Shown here piece after piece: positions 22,111 to 27,714 of a stretch of DNA of 27,714 nt; within the stretch, counting starts at the first letter, position 1, and every line of letters begins with the position of its first letter. Under the pieces are notes generated by a model, which saw only the letters and a program-made list of their open reading frames with translations, made no database searches and was not told where the DNA came from. Position numbers and translations under genes: made by a program. Origin of the DNA: an uncultured bacterium (GTDB taxonomy: Bacteria > Actinomycetota > Coriobacteriia > Coriobacteriales > Coriobacteriaceae); assembly GCA_905216075.1 (NCBI GenBank), contig CAJMSO010000005.1, positions 1 to 27,714 of the forward strand, read 5' to 3'.

Positions 22111-22325
22111 TCGTCCCACCTTATCGTTCCGTCGTCGTATTCGGCATGCAGCCACGCCGCGTACTCCTCGAAGGACGCGAACTCGCCGACGCGGCGCGAG
22201 TGCTTCGCGCACCTCGTGTGCGGGTCGACCTCGTCCACGACTATGAGCAGCGGCCACGTCATCATGCGCACACCCATGCGCATCGCGGCCTCGGGCGAAC
22301 CGAAGTACCGCTCCCAGTTGGTCAA
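22107..22325 (-). CDS. Small phage protein of unknown function, TTG start
   Basis: This 72-residue protein (NWERYFGSPEAAMRMGV, then LLIVVDEVDPHTRC, and an acidic end) is not recognised. The start codon is TTG at 22325, which is supported by GGAGGTGG 4-9 bases upstream and by fit with the neighbours. Its stop overlaps the start of the next gene (ATGA). Confidence 0.68.
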   Translation of the reverse strand: MTNWERYFGSPEAAMRMGVRMMTWPLLIVVDEVDPHTRCAKHSRRVGEFASFEEYAAWLHAEYDDGTIRWDE

Positions 22326-22336
22326 TCGTCCACCTC

Positions 22337-22465
22337 CTATCCGCAGGCGAGCAGGGCCAGAACCACCAGCCCCGCTGCCAGCATACGGATCGCGTAAAGC
22401 TCAAGGGCCAGCCCCGCCAGCAGCAGCGCCACGGCCAAGGCGGCTAGGGCCTGAAGCGCTCGCAA
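22337..22465 (-). CDS. Possible 42-residue hydrophobic protein
   Basis: A frame of 42 codons with a possible TTG start at 22465 (GGGGGCGAG upstream) encodes an almost entirely hydrophobic Ala/Leu/Val protein with two helices. It fills the gap between two better-supported genes and overlaps the upstream one by 22 bases. The start is uncertain, and high GC could give such a frame by chance. Confidence 0.4.
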   Translation of the reverse strand: MRALQALAALAVALLLAGLALELYAIRMLAAGLVVLALLACG

Positions 22466-22761
22466 GCGATCTCGCCCCCGTCCCTCATATGGTCGAGCGC
22501 CCAGTCGACGGCCTTGTTTGCCGCGTCGGCCATCGTCGCGCCCGCAAGCTCCTCGTTCGAGATCGCGGCCTCAAGCTCAAGGCCGCACACGCCGTCGTCT
22601 CCGTCGGTGCCCTTGAACCACGCGCAGTCCCAGCACGGGTCTGGCTCCTCCTGGTTCCACGGCGCGTTCGGGTCTCCCTCGTAGCAGCCTGGCGGCAGGT
22701 TCCAGCCGCTGTGAGGCTCGTATCCGGCTATGCTCAAATCAATCACCGTTCCAAACGCCAT
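22444..22761 (-). CDS. Cysteine-containing phage protein of unknown function
   Basis: This 105-residue protein has a Trp/Pro/Cys-rich middle (GWNLPPGCYEG, DPCWDCAWFKG, GVCGLELEAA) and a helical, acidic C-terminal part. The cysteine pairs could bind a metal. It overlaps the upstream gene by 23 bases. No family is recognised. Confidence 0.7.
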   Translation of the reverse strand: MAFGTVIDLSIAGYEPHSGWNLPPGCYEGDPNAPWNQEEPDPCWDCAWFKGTDGDDGVCGLELEAAISNEELAGATMADAANKAVDWALDHMRDGGEIACERFRP

Positions 22762-23095
22762 CGGGGCGCATCCTCGCCATGGCGAGCAGCTGCAAGAGCG
22801 CCCGCTTGGCGTTACCCTCGGTCGGCTCCCAGTAGTCGCCCGACACCTCGTCGCCCAGCTTTGCGGCTGCGGCTTCGAGGGTCGGGATGGACTCGGCCCC
22901 GGTCATGCCGTAAATGGCGCGGATGCCGTTCTCGCCCATGGCGCGGTAGTAGTGTTTCCCGTAGTTGTAGGTCACGTTCAGCCAAAGCTCGGTCGTGCCT
23001 CCCAGGGCATATGTTCCGCCCGCCATGAGATGCGGAGAATCGACCTCCAACGTCTCGTGCGTCACGGGGTCGCACAGCCTTATGTCGTAGCTCAT
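22739..23095 (-). CDS. Conserved phage protein of unknown function
   Basis: This 118-residue protein (start MSYDIRLCDPVTHETLEV, then GGTYALGGTTELWLNVTYNYG, and AIYGMTGAESIPTLEAA) is a type found in many Gram-positive phages, as far as memory goes, with no known role. Its start overlaps the stop of the upstream gene (ATGA). No catalytic motif is evident. Confidence 0.75.
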   Translation of the reverse strand: MSYDIRLCDPVTHETLEVDSPHLMAGGTYALGGTTELWLNVTYNYGKHYYRAMGENGIRAIYGMTGAESIPTLEAAAAKLGDEVSGDYWEPTEGNAKRALLQLLAMARMRPDGVWNGD

Positions 23096-23286
23096 GAGGC
23101 CTCGCCTGCCTTCGCTTTCCTGCGGCGAACTTGGTCATAGTCGATTTCGTTGCGGCACTTTTCGCATACCTCGCCGGCTCGCTTCTTGTTGTCCTTCCAA
23201 AATTCGCGCGGGTAGCACGTGAAAAACGGGTTGCAGTACGTTTTGCCGCACCTCGCGCACGTCCATTCATACGGGTCGCAGCTCAT
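23092..23286 (-). CDS. Small zinc-ribbon-like protein
   Basis: This 64-residue protein has CXXC-type pairs (C10-C13 and C41-C44) with further cysteines at 3, 18 and 24, and a basic C-terminus, so it may bind zinc and nucleic acid. The ATG at 23286 overlaps the methyltransferase stop (ATGA), and its own end overlaps the next start in the same way. A longer frame to 23664 is only a shadow of the methyltransferase. Confidence 0.7.
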   Translation of the reverse strand: MSCDPYEWTCARCGKTYCNPFFTCYPREFWKDNKKRAGEVCEKCRNEIDYDQVRRRKAKAGEAS

Positions 23287-23621
23287 GAAATCTCGCCCGC
23301 CTCGGCCATGGCGATCCTCTCGCCGATGAACCTCATCACGGGCACGGCCATGCTGTTGCCGATCGCCTTGTAGCGCGGGCCGTCGGGGCACTCGTCCGCC
23401 GGCTTGCCGCGATACGGAATCTTGGTCCAATCGTCCGGAAAACCCTGAAGACGCTCGCACTCGCGTGGCGTGAGCCTTCGCACAACCATGTCGCCTCCTT
23501 CCTCGCTGAAAAGCGTCTGAGTGTTGCTGGTGGAGAGGGTGAGCGACACTTCGTCGCTCACCAGCGCTCCTTTGCCGCCGCCCGCGCATCCGCAGCGGAC
23601 GAGCAGCGTGCAGGCGCTCAC
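23283..23621 (-). CDS. DNA (cytosine-5) methyltransferase, C-terminal part (frame-shifted)
   Basis: These 112 codons carry the last motifs of a C5 cytosine methyltransferase: motif IX as RRLTPRECERLQGFPDDW and motif X as YKAIGNSMAVPVMRFIGERI (in part). The first part, with motifs I to VIII, is in another frame and ends at 23618. One extra base near 23620 would join the two. The GTG at 23621 overlaps the stop of the first part (GTGA), so the two could be translated as coupled halves. It could also be a broken gene or a sequencing error. Confidence 0.75.
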   Translation of the reverse strand: MSACTLLVRCGCAGGGKGALVSDEVSLTLSTSNTQTLFSEEGGDMVVRRLTPRECERLQGFPDDWTKIPYRGKPADECPDGPRYKAIGNSMAVPVMRFIGERIAMAEAGEIS

Positions 23622-24433
23622 AGGCACACCGACGGCGCGTCGCCGCCCACCTTGAGCGTGCCAACCGTGTCGTATCCGATCGCCGTGTTGGCGTTGAGGT
23701 CGGCCATCGTTGTCGGCTCGTCGATGGGGTACACGGCGGGGTTGTGCCAATCGGCGGTGAGCGTGGGGGACTGCTCGGGTTCCGCTCCTACTCCTCCCGC
23801 GCCCGCTCCCTGGTGGTACTTGAAGCCTGCGCTATGAGGGCTTCTTCCAGCCTCTTCGGCAAGGCTCGCCCTCTTTTCCGCGCTCGATTCAAGATCCCCT
23901 CGCATGCTCTCCGGCTCAATGAGTACGCCGACGGGGGGGCAGGCTCCAAGATGTCCGACAAGAAAGAGACGACGGCGTCTTTGGGCCACTCCGAAGAACT
24001 GCGCATCGAGTACGCGCCACGCCAGGCCGTACCCGAGCTTGTCCATTTCGGACAGGAGCTGTCGGAAAGCCTCCCCATTCTCGCTTGAGAGCGCTCCCGG
24101 GACGTTTTCCCAAAGAAACCATCGAGGACGTATCTCACGTACCGCCCGAATGTACTCGAACATGAGTCCTGACTCACCTTGCAACCCCTCCCGTTTGCCC
24201 GCGATCGAGAAGGACTGGCACGGGCTTCCGCCAACCACCAGATCCACCTTGTTGCGGTACTTCTTCCAGTTCATCTTGGTAACGTCGCCGATATTCGGAA
24301 CCTCTGGGTACCGCTCGGCCAACACGGCGCTGGGGAACTCGTCGAACTCGGCGAAGCACACGGGCTCCCAACCAAGCGGCTCCCACGCCACGGTTGCGGC
24401 CTCTATACCGCTGAAAAGCGAGACGTACTTCAT
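23618..24433 (-). CDS. DNA (cytosine-5) methyltransferase, N-terminal part
   Basis: This 271-residue part holds the catalytic half: motif I (SLFSGIEAATVAW), motif IV with the catalytic cysteine C72 (GGSPCQSFSIAG), motif VI (ENVPG, 109-113) and motif VIII (QRRRRLFLVG, 151-160). The target-recognition region follows, and the frame ends inside it at 23618 before motifs IX and X, which are found in the next frame. The ATG at 24433 overlaps the upstream stop (ATGA). Phages use such enzymes to protect their DNA from host restriction. Confidence 0.88.
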   Translation of the reverse strand: MKYVSLFSGIEAATVAWEPLGWEPVCFAEFDEFPSAVLAERYPEVPNIGDVTKMNWKKYRNKVDLVVGGSPCQSFSIAGKREGLQGESGLMFEYIRAVREIRPRWFLWENVPGALSSENGEAFRQLLSEMDKLGYGLAWRVLDAQFFGVAQRRRRLFLVGHLGACPPVGVLIEPESMRGDLESSAEKRASLAEEAGRSPHSAGFKYHQGAGAGGVGAEPEQSPTLTADWHNPAVYPIDEPTTMADLNANTAIGYDTVGTLKVGGDAPSVCL

Positions 24434-24750
24434 TGGTGCGCCCCCAATGCTTGCTCGACGAGCATGAAGAAGCGGCGCTCGGCGCTGTCCGACGGGTTGC
24501 GCTTGCGCATGTCGGCGATCTTCAGCAGCTCGTCTTCCTCGTAATGGGTGGCGTCCCAATCGACCTCGGGCCAGTCGTAGCAGGAGCAGTGCCAGCCCTC
24601 AAGCAAGATGTAGCCTTTGTCGTAATAGTCGTCGCTTCTATCGCCGGCATAGATCAGCATGTAGCGCTCTTCGCTGTAATCAGGCTCGCTTTGAGCCGCG
24701 CAGATGATGCGCCACGGCTCGATAATTTTCGGCGCCTCGATGGTCTTCAT
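24430..24750 (-). CDS. Acidic phage protein of unknown function
   Basis: This 106-residue protein has a Trp/Cys-rich centre (GWHCSCYDWPEVDW) flanked by acidic segments and a helical C-terminus. It is linked by ATGA overlaps to the methyltransferase downstream and to the gene upstream. It could be an anti-restriction or accessory protein from its place, but nothing in the sequence proves that. Confidence 0.72.
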   Translation of the reverse strand: MKTIEAPKIIEPWRIICAAQSEPDYSEERYMLIYAGDRSDDYYDKGYILLEGWHCSCYDWPEVDWDATHYEEDELLKIADMRKRNPSDSAERRFFMLVEQALGAHQ

Positions 24751-24995
24751 GACTCGTCACCGTCCTCGGCCTTCGGCGGTTTCTGCTCGAATCGACACCA
24801 CCTTGTTCCGCGCACGTCTATTGCAACGAAATTGTCGTAGCGCTCGCAGCACGTGCGCTCCACGTGGTCGAGGTATGCCCCACTGTCGCACAAGATGGTC
24901 ACGCTGTTGAAGGCCTTGAAGCGCGAGTGCACGCATTGGGTGCACGGCGGTGTCATGGCCTTCCTGATCTCCCTGATCGGGTTTTTGAGCTTCAT
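24747..24995 (-). CDS. Cysteine-rich small protein of unknown function
   Basis: This 82-residue protein has a basic N-terminus and cysteines at C18, C21, C36, C49, C50 and C67 (PCTQCVHSRF, RTCCERYDN, RWCRFE), which suggests a small metal-binding fold. Its ATG overlaps the stop of a tiny 11-codon frame, and its stop overlaps the next start (ATGA on both sides). Confidence 0.68.
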   Translation of the reverse strand: MKLKNPIREIRKAMTPPCTQCVHSRFKAFNSVTILCDSGAYLDHVERTCCERYDNFVAIDVRGTRWCRFEQKPPKAEDGDES

Positions 24996-25027
24996 CGTAG
25001 GTGCCTCGTTCCTCTTCGCTTGCTCAT
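24992..25027 (-). CDS. 11-codon frame bridging two genes
   Basis: ATG at 25027 overlaps the upstream stop, and the TGA at 24992 overlaps the next ATG, so the sequence ATGAGC...CGATGA forms a continuous chain of coupled starts and stops. The product would be a basic 11-mer (MSKRRGTRHLR). It may only keep ribosomes moving between the flanking genes. Confidence 0.35.
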   Translation of the reverse strand: MSKRRGTRHLR

Positions 25028-25350
25028 CGCTGCGCCTCCTCGATGCCCGCGAGCTTCTTGGCGCGGTCGAGCATGTGCACGCGCATGTTGTAATCGCATT
25101 CTTCGAGACGATATTTCTCGCAATAATCGCGGCAGCCGAGATTCACGTCCTCTTCCAGCTTCTCCCAGCTGTCGGGCTTCAGTTCGCCCGCTCGCTCGTC
25201 CCACATGCGTATAGCCATCTCCTCGTCCGGAGCGATGCTTCCCCTGGCCTTGCAGCGTGCGCATACGACGGCGTGCTCGGCTTCCTTATAGCGCACGTTC
25301 CCGCTTCCGCAGAACGGGCACGGCTTCAGCTCGGTTGTTTTGGCGCTCAT
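25024..25350 (-). CDS. Lar-like zinc-finger protein (possible restriction alleviation)
   Basis: This 108-residue protein starts with LKPCPFCGSGNV and a second pair at C30 and C33, then MAIRMWDERAG. The order CPFCG, CARC and a Trp-rich helix is that of Lar-family zinc fingers, which in phages and prophages relieve host type I restriction. A charged C-terminal helix follows. ATGA overlaps join it to both neighbours. The Lar role is inferred from the N-terminal pattern. Confidence 0.75.
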   Translation of the reverse strand: MSAKTTELKPCPFCGSGNVRYKEAEHAVVCARCKARGSIAPDEEMAIRMWDERAGELKPDSWEKLEEDVNLGCRDYCEKYRLEECDYNMRVHMLDRAKKLAGIEEAQR

Positions 25351-25556
25351 TCGCCCACCGCCTTCCTGATTCGCGCAGCCCAGTCGGTCACGCCGTCCAC
25401 GTCGGCTGCGTCGCACTCGTCGGCGACCCTCAAAAGCTCGTCGAGGTCAATCTTCCTCTTCGGCATCAAGCCCCATCCGTATTCCGTGCCACTCTCCGTT
25501 TCGATTGCGTACGGCGTCAGTGCGCAATCGGCCAGTTCGATGATGTAACAGCTCAT
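25347..25556 (-). CDS. Small phage protein of unknown function
   Basis: This 69-residue protein (SCYIIELADCALTPY, then GWGLMPKRKIDLDELLRVADEC) ends in a helix around VTDWAARIRKAVGE. Starts at ATG 25556 by ATGA overlap with the preceding gene. No family is recognised. Confidence 0.68.
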   Translation of the reverse strand: MSCYIIELADCALTPYAIETESGTEYGWGLMPKRKIDLDELLRVADECDAADVDGVTDWAARIRKAVGE

Positions 25557-25768
25557 TTCACCACCCCCGCGAGGCATCCGGGGAACGTGCCCGTCAGGTC
25601 GATGCACGTGCCGTCATCGTCGACGGCGAAGCACTGGTAGCTGTCCTCGGTCATGGCCTCGACCTGCTTCAGCGCGTCCTCTCGCGTCTCGGCCTCGCCG
25701 ATCTTGATGCCAGCCCTGTAGGCGCTCGCGTAGCTCTGGCAAAGCGAGCGCTCGTAGATCCCGATCAT
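25553..25768 (-). CDS. Small phage protein of unknown function
   Basis: This 71-residue protein (IGIYERSLCQSYASAYRAG, then ETREDALKQVEAMTEDSYQC, then FAVDDDGTCIDLTG) has an alpha/beta layout. ATG 25768 follows GGAGCAGG and overlaps the upstream stop (ATGA). No family is recognised. The longer frame to 25897 overlaps the next gene fully. Confidence 0.68.
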   Translation of the reverse strand: MIGIYERSLCQSYASAYRAGIKIGEAETREDALKQVEAMTEDSYQCFAVDDDGTCIDLTGTFPGCLAGVVK

Positions 25769-26118
25769 TCCTGCTCCGCCTTCCGCTCTTCGGCTAGCTC
25801 TTCGTACTCGGCGCGGAACTCCGTCTCGAAGTAGGCGATGAACCCGGTCTTGGTCATCCCGTAGCGCGGGCTTGAGTACCCCAAGTGCTCGATGCACCAG
25901 TCCTCAAACGGGATAAGGCTGCCGCCGCTGCTGACGCTGGTTCGGTAGCCGGTGGCGTCGCGGTAGAGCTTTGCGCGGCCCTCCTTGCGGATGGCCTGCT
26001 CGACCTTCGAGGCGTCGCGCTCGCCGCGTTCCATGAGCTTGCCGCGCAGCCAATCGCGCTCCGCCTGCGCCTGCTCCAGTTGATCGAGCACGTACTGCTC
26101 GCATGTCTTGATCTCCAT
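25765..26118 (-). CDS. Coiled-coil phage protein of unknown function
   Basis: This 117-residue protein begins with a charged helix (EQYVLDQLEQAQAERDWLRG), has a middle section with a Gly/Ser loop (YRTSVSSGGSLIPFEDW) and ends in an acidic helix (EYEELAEERKAEQE). It follows the HNH-like gene by 2 bases and runs ATGA into the next. No family is recognised. Confidence 0.7.
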   Translation of the reverse strand: MEIKTCEQYVLDQLEQAQAERDWLRGKLMERGERDASKVEQAIRKEGRAKLYRDATGYRTSVSSGGSLIPFEDWCIEHLGYSSPRYGMTKTGFIAYFETEFRAEYEELAEERKAEQE

Positions 26119-26120
26119 GG

Positions 26121-26576
26121 TTACATCCCTTCTCGTATCATCTCGTTGCCGTCACGGTCGGTGATCAGCCAATATCCGTATTCGTAAAGCGCCGGGTCAT
26201 GCGGCTCGTACACCTGCAAAAGCTCGCCGGTCCACCAGGCCTCCTCGTAGACCTTCGAGCGCCACACCCACTCGGCCTTGAGCCGCGCCCCGCCGTGGAA
26301 CTTGTCGTGGCATCCGGTGGTGCCGCTGCCGCACAGGCAGAACAGCGGGCTTCGCAAGTCCCATGTGCCGCACGGTGCGACCAGTCGGAACGTCTCGCCC
26401 CAAGAGCGGTGCGCCACGTGGTGCACGCTCCCAGCGCGCCTGCCGCACACGCAGCATCGGGGAGACAGCGCCTCGTATGACTTGCCGTGGGTGTAGTGCG
26501 CCCCCAGGTGAGGCTTGCCGTAAAGCTCGGCTCGCTCCTTCGTGTAGCCGCGCAGAATGCCTGCATCGAGGATCAT
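26121..26576 (-). CDS. HNH-type zinc nuclease
   Basis: This 151-residue protein has CCVCGRRAGSVHHVAHRSWGE, then PLFCLCGSGTTGCHDKFHGG, that is two Cys pairs and the His residues of an HNH fold, followed by a Trp-rich C-terminal half (EWVWRSKVYEEAWW). The ATG at 26576 overlaps the helicase-loader stop (ATGA). It lies in the early region directly after the helicase loader. A longer frame upstream is a shadow of that gene. Confidence 0.82.
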   Translation of the reverse strand: MILDAGILRGYTKERAELYGKPHLGAHYTHGKSYEALSPRCCVCGRRAGSVHHVAHRSWGETFRLVAPCGTWDLRSPLFCLCGSGTTGCHDKFHGGARLKAEWVWRSKVYEEAWWTGELLQVYEPHDPALYEYGYWLITDRDGNEMIREGM

Positions 26577-27286
26577 TGCAGCCTCCCGTCCGGGCCGTCG
26601 AAGTGCACGACCCTCGCGCCGCCCCTCAGCCGCGACACGATGGCCTTGGCGGTGTCGGGGTCTCCCTGCTCGGCGAGCCTGCGCACGAGGTCGCTTGGCT
26701 TGTACTGCGTGGTCACCAGCGTCGGCAGCATCGCCGAGTAGCGCTGGTCGATCAGGCTGAACAGGCTGTCGAGCACGAAGCCCGTCGGCCTGCGCTTGCC
26801 AAGGTCGTCCACGATCAGGTAGCCAACCTCGGCGTAGCGCTTGAGCGGGTCGCCGCCGTCGTGGAAGCTGCGCTGGATCTCGTCGAGGATACGGTACATC
26901 GGTGCCATGAGCGCCGATCGCTTGCCGCCGGCCAGGCGCTTCGCCACGGCTGCGGCGCAGGTAGTCTTGTGGGTTCCCACGTCGCCCCAGAGGTACACCC
27001 ACTGGCCGCGCTTCATGCACTCGGCGATCTCGGCCGCCAAGGGGTGGTCGAGGCTCACGTAGCGCTCGGGAACGCCCGCCCGCTTCCAGTCATGCATGGC
27101 CTTGTCGAGCACGGCCTTGCGAGCCGCCTCGGCCTCGGCCTGGCGCTCCTTCTCGCGCTCGGCCTCGGCGCCTGCGCAGCCGCACTGCTCGTAGCCGCAG
27201 AACAGCGTCCGCCCCGCGAACCGCGTGGTGCGGGCCTTGAGGGTCGCGCCGCAGTGCGGGCACTCAGTCGTAGGCCGAAAATCCAT
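26573..27286 (-). CDS. DnaC-like helicase loader (AAA+ ATPase)
   Basis: This 237-residue protein would load the host replicative helicase on phage DNA. An N-terminal zinc finger (C9, C12, C30, C35/C37) and a charged helix lead to an AAA+ core: Walker A as GDVGTHKTT (101-109, with His where Gly is usual), Walker B as LIVDD (157-161), sensor TTQ (192-194) and R219 in VSRLRGG as arginine finger. The ATG at 27286 has AAAGGAGG. The gene overlaps the upstream initiator by 23 bases, the usual initiator-loader order. Confidence 0.9.
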   Translation of the reverse strand: MDFRPTTECPHCGATLKARTTRFAGRTLFCGYEQCGCAGAEAEREKERQAEAEAARKAVLDKAMHDWKRAGVPERYVSLDHPLAAEIAECMKRGQWVYLWGDVGTHKTTCAAAVAKRLAGGKRSALMAPMYRILDEIQRSFHDGGDPLKRYAEVGYLIVDDLGKRRPTGFVLDSLFSLIDQRYSAMLPTLVTTQYKPSDLVRRLAEQGDPDTAKAIVSRLRGGARVVHFDGPDGRLQ

Positions 27287-27714
27287 CGTCTGGCACCTCC
27301 TTTGCCATGCCGTTTTTTGGCTTCGAGGAGCGCACCCAGATGCGTACCGAGGCCTTCCAGTCCTTCATCTTCGCCTTTCCGACCATCCAGCCCTTCTGGG
27401 CGTAGAAGTCGACAAAGCGCTCCGGGTCGAAGTCGGTCGAGGCGAGGTCGAGGCTCTTGCCCTCCGCGTAGCTTCGGGCGTACTCGTCGACCTCTTCGGG
27501 AGAGGGGGCGCGGAAACGCGCCTTGCTCCCTCTCTCCTCTTCCTTAATTCCTCTTCCTACTTCCTCTTCCTCTTCGCTTGGCCGTTTGCTTTCGGCTTTG
27601 CTTGCATCGTTGCTTGATGATTTGCTTGCCGTTTTGCTTCCGCTTTTGCTTAACGGTTTGCTTGGCCGTTTGCTTTCGGCTTTGCTTGCATCGTTGCTTG
27701 ATGATTTGCTTGCC
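27264..27714 (-). CDS. Replication initiator (replisome organiser), partial, C-terminal part
   Basis: The frame runs off the right edge, and the last 149 residues are visible. They contain a low-complexity Ser/Lys linker made of S-K-x-x tetrads, an acidic run (EEEEEV), and a C-terminal domain with VDEYARSYA, ERFVDFYAQKGWMVGKAKMKDW and RIWVRSS, the known C-terminal pattern of phage initiators that precede DnaC-like loaders. The DNA-binding N-terminus lies outside the window. The linker DNA is an iteron-like array. Confidence 0.85.
   Translation of the reverse strand, partial: ASKSSSNDASKAESKRPSKPLSKSGSKTASKSSSNDASKAESKRPSEEEEEVGRGIKEEERGSKARFRAPSPEEVDEYARSYAEGKSLDLASTDFDPERFVDFYAQKGWMVGKAKMKDWKASVRIWVRSSKPKNGMAKEVPDDGFSAYD
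27573..27714. repeat. 12-bp-period iteron-like array in the initiator gene, possible origin
   Basis: TTTGCTT recurs at exact 12-base steps from 27585 to 27705 (11 positions; 27609 and 27693 read GTTGCTT), with a further variant TTCGCTT at 27573. Superimposed is a perfect direct repeat of at least 55 bases (27576-27630 and 27660-27714) with an 84-base period, seven times 12. It continues past the window edge. Arrays like this inside initiator genes often are the replication origin, as in lambda O. Confidence 0.8.

Noticed and set aside
23788..24234. Separate gene inside the methyltransferase region
   Set aside because: It is a same-strand shadow in another frame of a gene with intact methyltransferase motifs.
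27573..27714. CRISPR array
   Set aside because: The repeats are 12-base tetrad codons inside an open reading frame, without 20-40 base spacers.

Overview
This window is the late half, plus part of the early half, of an integrated temperate phage in a high-GC bacterium. Late genes run on the minus strand in the order of an HK97-like siphovirus: helicase loader and replication initiator, small accessory genes, HNH nuclease, terminase, portal, head, tail, lysis. The GC content (about 60-65%) and the protein style suggest a gut actinobacterium such as a member of the Coriobacteriia/Eggerthellaceae. That host assignment is inference. The left edge holds the 3' end of what looks like a tmRNA gene on the plus strand, so the prophage appears to sit in ssrA. 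The integrase, the repressor and the other att site must lie outside the window.

Layout, read on the plus coordinates. 1-55: tmRNA 3' end. 124-155: terminator closing the phage late operon. 161-2024: lysis region (small exported protein, amidase with SH3 domain, holin, membrane coiled-coil protein). 2081-4634: a complete diversity-generating retroelement (DGR) with reverse transcriptase, template repeat (TR), Avd and the variable repeat (VR), the VR lying at the 3' end of a tail-tip gene (4496-5404). 5417-12346: tail fibre, baseplate and tape-measure genes. 12336-15209: tail chaperones with a -1 frameshift site, major tail protein, head-tail joining proteins. 15222-16596: capsid and scaffold. 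16815-18089: MuF-like minor head protein carrying a C-terminal nuclease-like toxin domain. 18061-21352: portal and terminase. 21577-26576: a packed run of small genes, mostly joined by ATGA overlaps, including two HNH proteins and a DNA cytosine methyltransferase that is split by a frameshift. 26573-27714: helicase loader and the 3' part of a replication initiator gene that contains a 12-bp-periodic iteron-like array.

The main discovery is the DGR. TR (3769-3896) and VR (4507-4634) are both 128 bp and differ at 11 positions. All 11 are adenines of the TR on the coding (minus) strand (5 A-to-C, 5 A-to-G, 1 A-to-T), and none of the other 105 bases differs. The changes fall in eight codons plus one synonymous change, mostly AAC/AAT codons in the TR, and alter the C-terminal lectin-like domain of a tail-tip protein. 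This is what adenine-specific mutagenic retrohoming produces, and it would diversify receptor recognition by the phage. A perfect 12-bp inverted repeat brackets the TR, and an 11-bp perfect hairpin followed by a strong terminator sits just past the VR.

Other points of note are the MuF-toxin fusion with lower GC and no visible immunity gene, a 1622-residue fusion of tape measure and fibronectin-type tail protein with an internal ribosome binding site, a G9 homopolymer near the end of the reverse transcriptase gene, and the iteron array in the initiator gene.
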